Shown: one piece after another, positions 1 to 8,244 of the stretch
How positions within the stretch are numbered: position 1 is the first letter of the stretch
Layout of the letters: every line of letters starts with the position of its first letter
From: Planobispora longispora
Lineage (GTDB): Bacteria; Actinomycetota; Actinomycetes; Streptosporangiales; Streptosporangiaceae
Assembly (NCBI RefSeq): GCF_016863135.1
Contig: NZ_BOOH01000066.1
Location: 1 to 64,000 of the forward strand
Direction: 5' to 3'
DNA length: 64,000 nucleotides
Program-made: the position numbers and the translations under genes
The notes under the pieces: generated by a model
The model's database searches: none
What the model was told of the DNA's origin: nothing
Seen by the model: the letters and a program-made list of their open reading frames with translations, nothing else

Positions 1-268
1 AAAACTCAGCAGTCCTCAATCGTCGCTTGAAGACGTGGCGGAAGCCGACCGAAACTACACGATCTAGAGCGAACGCCCATCAGGCAAGCAGAGCAGTCAT
101 TTTACAACGATTGCCTGATCCCGCAGAGAACCGCGGAACCGGGCGATCGAATTACTGGCCGACCGTCACTCCTGACGCCGACACGGTGATTAGCGCTCTC
201 AGTGCACAAGCAGTCACCCGGATGGCGGCCGGTCAGATTCAAATTCCACTGCAACCCGGGGAGAAGCC
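1..268. other. Stretch without a confident gene
   Basis: This lower-GC stretch holds one open frame, 27-281 on the plus strand (84 codons). Its first half uses many A/T-ending codons unlike the rest of the window, and it has no recognisable domain. Its last 13 bases overlap the better-supported small gene starting at 269. I see no convincing promoter or RNA gene here. The low GC fits accessory DNA next to the insertion sequence. Confidence 0.4.
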
Positions 269-436
269 GTGCTCAAACTGACCGTGTCACAGCTCCCGAA
301 CGGCCGTGAGCGGGTCAGCCTGACCCTGTCGTTGCCGCTCCCGCGTGACCGCGTGCTCCGTGACCTGTGGATCATCATCCTCGTTATTGCGACGATCTGC
401 ATGCCGGTGCAGACCGGCATCGTCATCCTGCTCTAG
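269..436 (+). CDS. Small single-span membrane protein, 55 aa
   Basis: A GTG start at 269 follows a good ribosome site, GGGGAG at 258-263. The peptide has a hydrophilic first half (about residues 1-34) and a C-terminal hydrophobic segment (about residues 35-55, rich in Ile, Leu and Val, starting LWIIILVIA). It probably sits in the membrane with its N-terminus in the cytoplasm. The stop is followed within 6 bases by a perfect terminator hairpin, which supports a real transcript. I recognise no family. Toxin-like or phage-derived membrane peptides are possible, but nothing in the sequence proves that. Confidence 0.5.
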   Translation: MLKLTVSQLPNGRERVSLTLSLPLPRDRVLRDLWIIILVIATICMPVQTGIVILL

Positions 437-441
437 CGAGT

Positions 442-473
442 GCGGCCCCGCCCCTCTCGGATGGGCGGGGCCG
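442..473. terminator. Rho-independent type terminator, probably bidirectional
   Basis: Perfect 12-bp inverted repeat, GCGGCCCCGCCC and GGGCGGGGCCGC, with an 8-base loop, followed by TTTGCG. It lies between the end of the plus-strand gene at 436 and the end of the minus-strand gene at 488, so it can serve both converging transcripts. Confidence 0.85.
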
Positions 474-487
474 CTTTGCGTTCTCAG

Positions 488-817
488 CTACAGCAGGGGT
501 TCGTGTCCCTCCACTAGCTTGCCGGTTCCCGTGAGGAGCACGTCGGGCGAGCTGCTTACGGCCTGAGCTGGGTCTGCGCCGACTGCGATGGCCCGCAAAC
601 CTGCTTCGATCAGAGCGCGAGCTGCTACATCTGCGCGGCTTCCGTCTAGGGGCTGCTCTCCGTGGAGATATAGACGCGCTTCCCCCTCCTGGATGAACAG
701 GCAGATTCCGCCAGGGAAAGGAGCGTCAGGCGGGATGTCCTTGCCGTCGTCTCGCACGACGAAACCTGCGGCCGTCAGGGCTTCCTCGGCCTGGGTCAAG
801 ATCTGCTGCGGGTCCAT
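488..817 (-). CDS. Hypothetical protein, 109 aa
   Basis: A compact acidic protein with no signal peptide or membrane segment. The N-terminus (MDPQQILTQAEEALTAAGF) looks helical. The middle has an alternating strand pattern (GGICLFIQEGEARLYLHGE), and another helix follows at about residues 62-75. The start ATG at 817 has no evident Shine-Dalgarno sequence, so the message may be leaderless. It converges on the small membrane-protein gene and shares its terminator. I recognise no family; similar-sized cytosolic proteins are common beside mobile DNA in actinomycetes. Confidence 0.6.
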   Translation of the reverse strand: MDPQQILTQAEEALTAAGFVVRDDGKDIPPDAPFPGGICLFIQEGEARLYLHGEQPLDGSRADVAARALIEAGLRAIAVGADPAQAVSSSPDVLLTGTGKLVEGHEPLL

Positions 818-918
818 GATGTAGAGAATTCCAACGTGTGAGGAAATGTGGCCTCATGTGAAGTTCTCGAAAGAATCAAGATTGCTCAATGAACGATACC
901 CTCAAGATCGTCAGTGTC

Positions 919-933
919 GCTCGATAATCGAGC
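919..933. promoter_or_regulatory. Perfect palindrome between divergent genes
   Basis: GCTCGAT and ATCGAGC flank a single A, a perfect 7-bp inverted repeat. It lies in the 180-base gap between the minus-strand gene starting at 817 and the plus-strand gene starting at 994 or 1012, so an operator for either is plausible. A weaker inverted repeat (TGAGG 839-843, CCTCA 852-856) lies nearer the minus-strand start. Confidence 0.4.
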
Positions 934-993
934 CATTGCGGTCCGGCCAGGAGAGTACCCCGTAATCCACCCGTCCTTGTCAGTAGCCCGCCT

Positions 994-1356
994 GTGCTGC
1001 ACCCTGACGGCATGACCGCTTGGTTGGTGAGCGAGGACACGAGGCTGCTGGTTCGCATGGACCAGATCGCAGCGGTAGGCATGTTAGCTGTCGATCAGAA
1101 GTGGGCTCAGGTCGTTGTAGGTACCGGCATCATCCACGGAAGCCAGGGAATGGTGGCGTTGACCTGCTCCCGTCAGGATGTGCTGTACGCCCGCGTCCAG
1201 TTGATGGGATTCATCGCCGGGGCGTTGGCCAAGTTCAATCCCGCCGGTGGCCCGGTATACGTACACGCCATCTACAAAAAATGGCCGCGGCGCCGACCTG
1301 ACCCGATCTGGCGGGTGACGCAGACGATTCCGGGATACGAGCCGATCAGCCGCTGA
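994..1356 (+). CDS. Hypothetical protein, 120 aa
   Basis: The frame opens with GTG at 994. An ATG at 1012 (MTAWLVSEDTRLL) is an equally likely start giving 114 aa; neither has a strong ribosome site. The protein has a beta-rich N-terminal half and ends in a basic stretch (KKWPRRRPDP). There is no signal peptide, membrane span or known catalytic motif. It stands alone just before the IS3 element, whose left edge lies about 35 bases downstream. I do not recognise it. Confidence 0.55.
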   Translation: MLHPDGMTAWLVSEDTRLLVRMDQIAAVGMLAVDQKWAQVVVGTGIIHGSQGMVALTCSRQDVLYARVQLMGFIAGALAKFNPAGGPVYVHAIYKKWPRRRPDPIWRVTQTIPGYEPISR

Positions 1357-1428
1357 CCAGCAGCACCCACAGCAGCCGTTCATGAGGGGCCTCGGAGATT
1401 CCGGATAGCCGTCTTATGGTCGTAGAGC

Positions 1429-2313
1429 CTATGCGGCTGCTTGTTGTGAAAGGACCTCGTTCAATACCTCCAGGGATGGCCGGTAGCCGAGCGCCGAGTG
1501 CAGGCGCCGCCGGTTGTAGAACCCTTCGATGGAGCGGATGACCTGCCGTCGTGCTTTGGCTCGGGTGGTGAGGACGAAGCGGTGCAGCCACTCGTTCTTG
1601 ATCGCGGAGAAGAACGATTCGGCCATCGCGTTGTCCCAGTAGACACCGGTGCGGCCGACCGAGCGGCGGATGCCCGAGCCGGCCAGGAAGCGGCCGAACT
1701 CCTGTGAGGTGTCGTTCGAGCCGCGGTCGGCGTGGAAGACGGCGCCAGGCTGGAGCAGGCCGGTGCCGGCGGCCATCCGGATCGCGTCGATGATCAGCTC
1801 GGTGCGGTAGTGGTCGGCCATCGCCCAGCCCGGCACCGCCTTGCTGTGGCAGTCGATCACCGTGGCCAGGTAGAGGAAGCCCTTCCAGGTGCGGATGTAG
1901 GTGATATCGCCGACCAGCTTGATGCCCGGTCGGGCGGCGATGAAGTCGCGGTCGACCAGGTCGGGGATGCCCCGATAGTCACCCTGGACGGTGGTGGCCG
2001 GCCGGAACTTCCTGACCTGGGCGGGGATGAGGCCTTGCTCGCGCATCAGGGCGCGGACCAGTTCGGCCGAGCAGTGCTCGCCGCGGCGGACCAGGGCAGC
2101 GTGCACGCGCCGATATCCGTAGGTCTCATGGGAGCCGGTGGAGATCTCGGTGACCAGGGCGGCCAGCAGCGTGCGGCGTTGCGCGGTGGCCGAGGCCGGC
2201 CGAGTGCGCCACTCGTAGTAGCCCGGGCGCGACACGCCCAGCCAGGCGCACATCTTGGCGATCTTATGGTGCGCCTTCTCCGCGTCGATCAGCTCGTACG
2301 TGGCGAGCGTCAT
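1429..2313 (-). CDS. IS3-family transposase orfB (DDE integrase domain)
   Basis: A 294-aa DDE transposase. The N-terminal part (about residues 15-75) is the HTH_21-like region (KIAKMCAWLGVSRPGYYEW). The rve integrase core follows, with the three acidic residues visible in DITYIRTWKGFLY, FHADRGSNDTSQEF and ESFFSAIKNEW, so the catalytic core looks intact. The start ATG at 2313 lies inside the end of orfA. A TGA in a third frame (2312-2310) overlaps this ATG. OrfB sits in the +1 frame relative to orfA, not the usual -1. Confidence 0.92.
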   Translation of the reverse strand: MTLATYELIDAEKAHHKIAKMCAWLGVSRPGYYEWRTRPASATAQRRTLLAALVTEISTGSHETYGYRRVHAALVRRGEHCSAELVRALMREQGLIPAQVRKFRPATTVQGDYRGIPDLVDRDFIAARPGIKLVGDITYIRTWKGFLYLATVIDCHSKAVPGWAMADHYRTELIIDAIRMAAGTGLLQPGAVFHADRGSNDTSQEFGRFLAGSGIRRSVGRTGVYWDNAMAESFFSAIKNEWLHRFVLTTRAKARRQVIRSIEGFYNRRRLHSALGYRPSLEVLNEVLSQQAAA

Positions 2314-2599
2314 CGATTCCCGGATGAGAAGAAGGCGGCCGCTTTTTCAGGAAGATCAGCTTCTCGCGCAGCTCGGCGTTCTCCCGCTCCAGCTCCCGGA
2401 TCCGGGCCCGCTCCGGCCCGGAGACCGGTGGCTCGTCCTGGCCGTGCACGATCCGGTGCCGGTTCACCCAGCTGCCCAGGGTGCTGGCGTTGATGTCGAA
2501 CTCGCGCGCCACCGACGCGACCGTCCACTCGCCCTCCAGCACCATTCGGATGGCTTCTTCTTTGAACTCGGGCGAGAACTGCCTACGACGCCTCGTCAC
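2264..2599 (-). CDS. IS3-family transposase orfA (helix-turn-helix)
   Basis: A 111-aa protein with an HTH_Tnp_1 domain (RRQFSPEFKEEAIRMVLEG, then SVAREFDINASTLGSWV) followed by a leucine-zipper-like helix (RIRELERENAELREKLIFL). It should bind the terminal repeats and oligomerise with the transposase. A run of five A followed by G (codons CTG AAA AAG, 2350-2342) sits where IS3 elements normally slip by -1. Here a -1 slip leads to a TGA at 2312-2310, right on the orfB ATG. The last 20 residues read over orfB. Confidence 0.88.
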   Translation of the reverse strand: MTRRRRQFSPEFKEEAIRMVLEGEWTVASVAREFDINASTLGSWVNRHRIVHGQDEPPVSGPERARIRELERENAELREKLIFLKKRPPSSHPGIDDARHVRADRRGEGAP

Positions 2600-2735
2600 G
2601 TACTTACCTCTTCCAGACTTCTATCAGCTTATGTAGCCAACTGTCCGGAATCTGTAGGACACCTCAGGTGTACGGCTGTCGCCGGACCATTGCGACATGA
2701 AGCGATCGCTGTGGTTCATGGTAGGTACTGTCGGT

Positions 2736-3284
2736 GTGGAGTTCTTCTGTTATCACCGTGATCGGCCTGAATCTGCGGCGCTACGTGATGAGCTGCGGGA
2801 AGAGCACTGGTCCTACATGGACCGGTACGCGGAGGGGATGATCGCCCGTGGTCCGACCTTCGAGCGGGGCGGTGACACGGCCACCGGGAGTGTGCACATC
2901 CTCGACCTGCCGGATCTCGCCGCCGCGCGCGCGTTCGTCTTCGACGAGCCCAACTACCAGGCCGGTGTGTACCGGGATGTGATGTTGCGTCGGTGGCGCA
3001 ACGTTCTGGGGCGCACCATGTGGGATTTCCCCGGCGGCAGAGAGGGCGGCAACCGGTATCTGGTGCTGGGCCTCGGCTCCGGGCAGGCTGTCGATCTCGT
3101 CCCGCCGACCGGCCGCGACGAGCTGATCGCGTACGGACCGTTGCTGTCCGACGACGGCGCCACCTGGCTGGGTACGGCGCTGCTGGTCCGGGCGCCGGAC
3201 CCGGATGCGGCGCGCGCCGTCCTGACCCTGGACCGGTACGCCGGCATCGAGGTCCACGACTGGGAGTTCGGCGGGCGGCGGTAA
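2736..3284 (+). CDS. YCII-related domain protein
   Basis: About 182 aa with two YCII-like ferredoxin-fold halves. The first (about residues 1-95) contains the family's usual H-x-x-Y start (EHWSYMDRYAEGMIARGP) and the G-S-V-H-I-L-D-L strand. The second half resembles a degenerate repeat. The GTG at 2736 begins exactly where homology begins (VEFFCYHRDRP). Starts at 2697 and 2718 are open in frame but would add an unconserved leader. It lies immediately right of the IS element and upstream of the NRPS gene, separated by 368 bases, so a common transcript is not evident. The function of such proteins is generally unknown. Confidence 0.65.
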   Translation: MEFFCYHRDRPESAALRDELREEHWSYMDRYAEGMIARGPTFERGGDTATGSVHILDLPDLAAARAFVFDEPNYQAGVYRDVMLRRWRNVLGRTMWDFPGGREGGNRYLVLGLGSGQAVDLVPPTGRDELIAYGPLLSDDGATWLGTALLVRAPDPDAARAVLTLDRYAGIEVHDWEFGGRR

Positions 3285-3652
3285 CAGGCACATGATCGTC
3301 GCCGAGGCGGGGGGAACGAGGCTTCATCGTCTCCGCTGTGCCCACGCTCGGTTGCTTGGCTGTGTACGGCGTGCTGTGCGGCTTGGAGAGGAGGCGTCCG
3401 CAGGATCCGGACCATGGGGCGGGCCGAAGATCGAACGGGGTGAGCGGGAGCGCGTCGCGTGAGGGCCTCGTGTGATCAACGGTGGCATCAATCGGGCGAG
3501 CGGGTGGTTGCGGACGAAAGGGGGTGAACATCTGGCGGGTTGTGAAGATCGGGAAGTACGGTGGCGATGTTCAGGGTCGGCTGTGAGCCGGCGCCGTGAC
3601 TGTTTGCCTTGCTCGATCTTGTCGACGCCGCCGAGTTGCGAGGTGCCCGCCC
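3285..3652 (+). other. Intergenic region upstream of the NRPS gene
   Basis: These 368 bases hold no convincing gene. Short frames here have poor codon bias. The last part carries the NRPS ribosome site (GAGG at 3640-3643, 9 bases before the ATG). No clear operator or riboswitch was seen. The NRPS promoter must lie here if the gene is not read from the YCII gene. Confidence 0.5.
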
Positions 3653-6600
3653 ATGATCGAAGACGCCTATCCGCTGGCCGCGCTGCAGGCGGGGATGCTG
3701 TTCCACAGCGAGCTCGACGCCTCCACCTACCACGATCTGACCACGCTGACCGTGCGCGGCCGCTTCGACCGGGAGGCCATGGAGGCGACGCTGTCCGACC
3801 TCGCCGCGCGCCACCCGATCCTGCGCACCGGCTTCGACCTCACCGGCTTCAGCGAGCCGCTGCAACTCGTGCACGACGCCGCCACGATCCCGCTGGAGGT
3901 CGTCGAGTCGGGGGAGGGCCTGGCGGCCTGGCGCGAGGACGAGAAGCGCCGTCCCTTCGACTGGAGCCGGCCGCCGCTGCTGCGGGTCTGCGCGCACCTG
4001 CTGGAGCCGGGCAGGTTCGCGCTGAGCGTGAGCTTCCACCACGCGATCCTGGACGGCTGGAGCCTGGCCTCTCTCATCACCGAGCTTCTCGAACGCTACT
4101 CCGCCCGTCTCCGCGGCCTCACCGTGCCCGTACGGCCGCCCTCGGCCGCCTTCCGCGACCTGATCGCGCTCGAGCGCACCGTCCTGGCCTCGGAGGAGGC
4201 GCGCGCCTTCTGGGAGCGGCAGGTCGCCGACGCTCCGGACAGCCGCCTGCCTCGCCTGCCCGGCTACCCGCGCGACGGCGTGACCGACGTGCGGGGCCAC
4301 GCCGTCCCGCTCGACCGGGAGCTCGTGGCACGGCTGGAGCGGGTGGCGCGCGAGGAGCAGGTGCCCATGCGCACCGTGCTGCTGGCCGTACACCTGCGGG
4401 TGGTGTCGCTGCTCACCGGCCGCGCCGACGTCCTGAGCGGGATGCTCGTGCACGGCCGTACGGAGAGCGAGGGCGCGGAGGAGGCGCTCGGCCTGTTCCT
4501 CAACACCGTTCCGGTACGGCACAGCCTCACCGCTCCCACCTGGCGTGAGCTGATCAAGGAGGTGTTCGCCGCCGAGGTGGCGTTGCTTCCGCACCGGCGC
4601 TTCCCGCTGTTCGAGATCCAGCGGATGGCCGGCCGCACGCCCCTGCTGGACGTCACCTTCGACTACCGCGACTTCCACGTGTACGGCAGGCTCCGTGCCG
4701 AGGACGACCGGACCGCTGATCGGCGGGATGACGCGGCGGCCGATCGGGCCGGCGGTCGCACGGGCGCTCCGTACGCCGGTCAGGTGACGCTGGAGGGACA
4801 GGACCACTTCGAGCAGACCGACATCCCGATGACCGTGGGCTTCTCGCGGGAGCCGTCGGGCGCCCTGGTGCTGGTCCTGTCGTATGACCGCACCCAGTTC
4901 TCCGAAGCCCAGGCCGGCGACGTCGCCGGGCACTACCTGCGCGCGCTGGCGCACCTGGCCGCCGATCCGGGCGCCGACCCGCGGCCGGCCGACGACTTCC
5001 TCGGCGGCGACGCGGCGCTGATCGACGGCTGGAACGCCACCGCGCGCCAGTACGCGCCGGTGACCGTGCACGAGCTGGTGCTGGCCCAGGCGCTGCGCAC
5101 GCCCGAGGCGCCCGCGGTCGTCTTCGAGGGGGAGTGGCGCACCTACGGCGAGCTCGCCTCACGGGTGTTGCGGCTGGCGCGGGTCCTGCGCGAGGCGGGC
5201 GTCGGCCAGGACCGGGTGGTGGGCGTGTTCCTGGAACGCGGCCACGATCTGCCCACCGGCCTGCTGGGCGTGCTGGCCGCCGGGGGCGCCTATCTCCCGC
5301 TCGAGGTCGACCATCCGCGTGAGCGGTTGCGGCTGATGATGCAGGACGTCGGCGCCACGCACGTGGTCACCTCGGCGGACCTGGCCGACCGGCTGCCGGA
5401 CGGCCTGGCGGCGATCCTGGTCGACCAGGACGGGCCCGCTCTGAGTGACGTGCCGGATATTTCGCCTGACGCGCTGGCCTATGTCTTCTTCACCTCCGGG
5501 ACCACCGGACGCCCGAAGGGGGTGGGGGTCTCGCACCGCGCGGTGGTCAACCGGCTGCTGTGGGGGCAGGAGACCTTCGCCTTCGGCCCGGAGGACCGCG
5601 TCCTGCAGAAGACGCCGTACGGCTTCGACATCTCGGTGTCGGAGCTGTTCCCGCCGCTGATCGCCGGGGCCGGGCTGGTGATGGCGCGGCCGGGCGGCCA
5701 TCTGGAGCCGGACTACCTGGCCGAGCTCATCACCACCGAGCGCGTCACCTACGTGCACTTCGTCGCCTCGATGCTGGCGGCCTTCCTGGAGCTGGGCGAT
5801 CGGCTGCCGCCGCTGCCGCGCGTCGTCAACGGCGGCGAGGCGCTGCCGCCGGACGTGGCCGCCCGGTTCCGCGGCGGTGAGCTGCTCAACCTGTACGGGC
5901 CGACCGAGGCGACGGTGGAGGTCTCCTGGCACCGGTGCGCACCGGGTGAGCCCACGGTCCCGATCGGGGTGCCGATCGCCAACAGCCGCCTGGAGGTGCT
6001 GGACGCCTCCCTGCAGCGGGTCCCGATCGGCGTGGTGGGCGAGCTGTACATCGGGGGTGTCCAGCTCGCGCGCGGCTACCTCGGGCAGCCGGGGCTGACG
6101 GCCGACCGGTTCGTCCCCGACCCCTACGGCTCCGGCGGACGCCTGTACCGGACCGGCGACCTGGCCCGCTGGCGCCCGGACGGCGAGGTGGAATACCTGG
6201 GGCGCAGCGACTTCCAGGTCAAGATCCGCGGCATGCGGGTGGAGCTCGGCGAGATCGAGGCGGCGTTGCTGGCCTTCGAGGAGGTCAAGGCCGCCGTGGT
6301 GGTGGCCAGGCCGGGCGCGGGCGGGCCGCGGCTGGTCGCCTACGTGGTGAGCGGTGAAGAGATCGATTGGCGGGCCCGGCTGGCCGCGGTGCTGCCCGGC
6401 TACATGGTGCCCTCGGACCTCGTCCGGCTGGAGGCGCTGCCGGTCTCGCGCAACGGCAAGCTGGACCGCGCCGCGCTCCCCGAACCCGCCTCTTCCCGGG
6501 CCGCCTCCTACGTGCCGCCGCGCGACCCGGTCGAGGCGCACCTGGCCCAGCTGTGGGAGGAGGCGCTCGAGCTGACGGCGGTCGGCGTGCACGACGACTT

Positions 6601-7579
6601 CTTCGAGCTCGGCGGGCATTCGCTGATCGCGTTGCGGCTGGCGATGCGGATACGCAAGGAGCTCGACCGGGAGCTGCCGGTGGCCGCGTTCCTGTCGGCG
6701 CCGACCGTGGCGAAGCTGGCCGACGTGCTGCGGCAACCGGCCGACATGGGCAGCGCGAGCCGGATCGTGCCGCTGCAGCCCGACGGGGACCGTACGCCCA
6801 TCTTCTTCTTCCACGCGCTGGGCGGGCAGGTCTTCCGCTACCACCCGCTGGCCCGCCGGCTCGGCGCCGACCAGCCGGTGTACGGCGTGGAGGCGCAGGG
6901 GCTGGCGCCCGGCGAGCAGCCGCATCGCTCCTTCGCCGAGATGGTCGAGGACTACCTGCGCCACCTGCGTGCGGTACGGCCGCACGGGCCTTACGTGCTG
7001 GGCGGGTTCTGCATCGGCGGCAACATCGCGATCGAGGTCGCCCGCCGCCTGCGCGCCGACGGCGAGGAGGTGCCGCTGGTCGTGCTCATGTACTCCGACG
7101 CCGACGAGCCGGTCGTCGCCGCCACCCTGGATGACGAGCGGGCGCTGCTGTTCCACGCGCTGGCCGGCGGACCGCTGGAGGTGGACTGGGAGGAGCTCGG
7201 CGCGATGGAGCCGGAGCAGCGGCTGCTGGCGGTGATGGGCGCGGCGGCGGCCGCCGACCGGCTGCCGCCGGACACGGCGGATGTGGAGCAGGCGCGCCGC
7301 TACCTGGAGGTGTTCCGGGCCAACGCCCACGCGATCGGGCGGTTCGAGCACGATCCCTACGACGGGCCCGTGGCGATGTTCGGGCCCTCGGGGTCCGCCC
7401 TGGGCTGGCAGGCGATCGTCAAGGGCCCGCTGGAGGTCGTGCCGATCCCCGAGGAACGCGTGGTGATCCTGTACGAGCCCCTGGTCATGGAGACGGCCGC
7501 CACCATGAGGAAGTGGATGGACCACGGCGTCAACGCCGATGTGAGAGACAGCGCGTCGGAAACTCAAGTGTCATCGTGA
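3653..7579 (+). CDS. Single-module nonribosomal peptide synthetase, C-A-T-TE
   Basis: 1308 aa, starting at the ATG after GAGG rather than at the longer frame opening at 3596. The condensation domain (about residues 1-430) has an intact HHAILDG at 129-135. The adenylation domain (about 455-930) has the A3 loop FTSGTTGRPKG near 612. The residues lining its pocket read by eye as D-I-S-H-V-G-L-V-E-K, which I cannot match to a known substrate. The carrier domain has the phosphopantetheine serine 990 in LGGHSL. The C-terminal thioesterase (about 1040-1290) has GGFCIGG, putting Cys1120 where Ser is usual. By eye Arg1269 stands where the catalytic His is expected and Tyr1147 where the Asp is expected. 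The N-terminal C domain implies that an acyl or peptidyl partner is delivered from elsewhere; no other module lies in this window. Confidence 0.93.
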   Translation: MIEDAYPLAALQAGMLFHSELDASTYHDLTTLTVRGRFDREAMEATLSDLAARHPILRTGFDLTGFSEPLQLVHDAATIPLEVVESGEGLAAWREDEKRRPFDWSRPPLLRVCAHLLEPGRFALSVSFHHAILDGWSLASLITELLERYSARLRGLTVPVRPPSAAFRDLIALERTVLASEEARAFWERQVADAPDSRLPRLPGYPRDGVTDVRGHAVPLDRELVARLERVAREEQVPMRTVLLAVHLRVVSLLTGRADVLSGMLVHGRTESEGAEEALGLFLNTVPVRHSLTAPTWRELIKEVFAAEVALLPHRRFPLFEIQRMAGRTPLLDVTFDYRDFHVYGRLRAEDDRTADRRDDAAADRAGGRTGAPYAGQVTLEGQDHFEQTDIPMTVGFSREPSGALVLVLSYDRTQFSEAQAGDVAGHYLRALAHLAADPGADPRPADDFLGGDAALIDGWNATARQYAPVTVHELVLAQALRTPEAPAVVFEGEWRTYGELASRVLRLARVLREAGVGQDRVVGVFLERGHDLPTGLLGVLAAGGAYLPLEVDHPRERLRLMMQDVGATHVVTSADLADRLPDGLAAILVDQDGPALSDVPDISPDALAYVFFTSGTTGRPKGVGVSHRAVVNRLLWGQETFAFGPEDRVLQKTPYGFDISVSELFPPLIAGAGLVMARPGGHLEPDYLAELITTERVTYVHFVASMLAAFLELGDRLPPLPRVVNGGEALPPDVAARFRGGELLNLYGPTEATVEVSWHRCAPGEPTVPIGVPIANSRLEVLDASLQRVPIGVVGELYIGGVQLARGYLGQPGLTADRFVPDPYGSGGRLYRTGDLARWRPDGEVEYLGRSDFQVKIRGMRVELGEIEAALLAFEEVKAAVVVARPGAGGPRLVAYVVSGEEIDWRARLAAVLPGYMVPSDLVRLEALPVSRNGKLDRAALPEPASSRAASYVPPRDPVEAHLAQLWEEALELTAVGVHDDFFELGGHSLIALRLAMRIRKELDRELPVAAFLSAPTVAKLADVLRQPADMGSASRIVPLQPDGDRTPIFFFHALGGQVFRYHPLARRLGADQPVYGVEAQGLAPGEQPHRSFAEMVEDYLRHLRAVRPHGPYVLGGFCIGGNIAIEVARRLRADGEEVPLVVLMYSDADEPVVAATLDDERALLFHALAGGPLEVDWEELGAMEPEQRLLAVMGAAAAADRLPPDTADVEQARRYLEVFRANAHAIGRFEHDPYDGPVAMFGPSGSALGWQAIVKGPLEVVPIPEERVVILYEPLVMETAATMRKWMDHGVNADVRDSASETQVSS

Positions 7580-7598
7580 AATAGCAGGTCGGAAGCAT

Positions 7599-7625
7599 CC
7601 TCCCCCGCGCCCGGGCGCGGGGAGG
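7599..7625. terminator. Hairpin terminator after the NRPS gene
   Basis: A GC-only stem, CCTCCCCCGCGC with GCGCGGGGAGG and a short loop (one unpaired C), lies 20 bases after the NRPS stop. There is no T tract, as is common in high-GC actinomycetes. Confidence 0.65.
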
Positions 7626-7747
7626 GGCGGTGCCTCGTCCCATCCGGACCCGTCGTGCCCGTCGACGGGATCAACGGATCCTCAACATCGTCTCAACACG
7701 TCCCGCACTACGGTCCAGGCGTTCAGACGATCGGATGAGGAGAGGAT

Positions 7748-8134
7748 ATGAAGACCCTCACGAAAATCGGCGTCGTGGTCGCGGCGACGGTGTCCTCCGT
7801 GACGATCGCGGGGGCGACGCCGGGCACGGCCGGTGCCGCGTCCGCCGCGCCGCCGGCGTCCGCCGCGCCGGCTGTGGCGGTGGCGGTGGCGGTGGCGGTG
7901 GCGTCGGACGGTCTCGCCGCGGCCGCCGGAACCGCCCCCGCCTGCGTCGCGCGCTACGTCAGCCAGGCCTCCAAGGCGATCATCCTGCGCAACACGTGCA
8001 AGAAGAAGATGCGCGTCAAGGTGATCATCAAGCGCGGGCCCGACAGTCCCTGCTTCGGCATGGGCAAGGGCAGCATCCGCGCCTGGAAGTGGGGGACCCC
8101 GTACTCCGGCTACGACAAGACCGTCGTCTGCTGA
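7748..8134 (+). CDS. Secreted small protein with tendamistat-like four-cysteine pattern
   Basis: 128 aa, starting after the ribosome site GAGGAGAGG. Residues 1-31 form a signal peptide ending in AGAAS. Next comes a low-complexity Ala/Val linker encoded by five perfect GTGGCG repeats, then a mature domain of about 70 residues with four cysteines spaced 18, 18 and 26. The alpha-amylase inhibitor tendamistat family has four cysteines spaced about 16, 18 and 28 with similar beta strands (MRVKVIIKRG then PCFGMG), so I suspect that fold. The inhibitory WRY triplet of tendamistat is absent, so amylase inhibition is not implied. A second secreted gene follows 110 bases later. Confidence 0.7.
   Translation: MKTLTKIGVVVAATVSSVTIAGATPGTAGAASAAPPASAAPAVAVAVAVAVASDGLAAAAGTAPACVARYVSQASKAIILRNTCKKKMRVKVIIKRGPDSPCFGMGKGSIRAWKWGTPYSGYDKTVVC
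7874..7903 (+). repeat. Five tandem copies of GTGGCG
   Basis: A perfect hexamer repeat inside the secreted-protein gene, encoding Val-Ala five times between the signal peptide and the cysteine-rich domain. Slippage would change linker length without breaking the frame. Confidence 0.95.
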
Positions 8135-8244
8135 CCCGCGCTCCCGCGCCCGCGCGCTCCCGTTCCACGCGCGGACCCCTCATTGCTCTCGGCCGCGCAG
8201 CCGAGAGCGTCCACGCTATCCGACCCCAATCGAAGGAGGACGTC

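Larger units (their letters stand above)
1390..2661 (-). mobile_element. IS3-family insertion sequence
   Basis: Contains the orfA and orfB transposase frames of an IS3-family element on the minus strand. The ends carry an imperfect terminal inverted repeat. Its clearest part is the 10-mer AGATTCCGGA at 1396-1405, matched inverted as TCCGGAATCT at 2644-2653. The right tip GGACA ends at 2661 with the expected CA. The left tip is uncertain by several bases (about 1383-1393), because the match breaks into indels outside the 10-mer, and I could not fix a target-site duplication. It lies between a hypothetical gene and the YCII/NRPS region. Confidence 0.85.

Noticed and set aside
27-281. 84-codon plus-strand frame at the window start
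   Set aside because: Unbiased codon use, no domain, and overlap with the better-supported small gene at 269; kept only as a note.
5159-7567. 802-codon minus-strand frame across the NRPS gene
   Set aside because: Pure shadow of the NRPS coding frame with His/Arg/Gln-rich nonsense translation.
7630-8244. N-terminal extension of the second secreted protein
   Set aside because: Would run over the first secreted gene in another frame; AAGGAGGA fixes the start at 8245.
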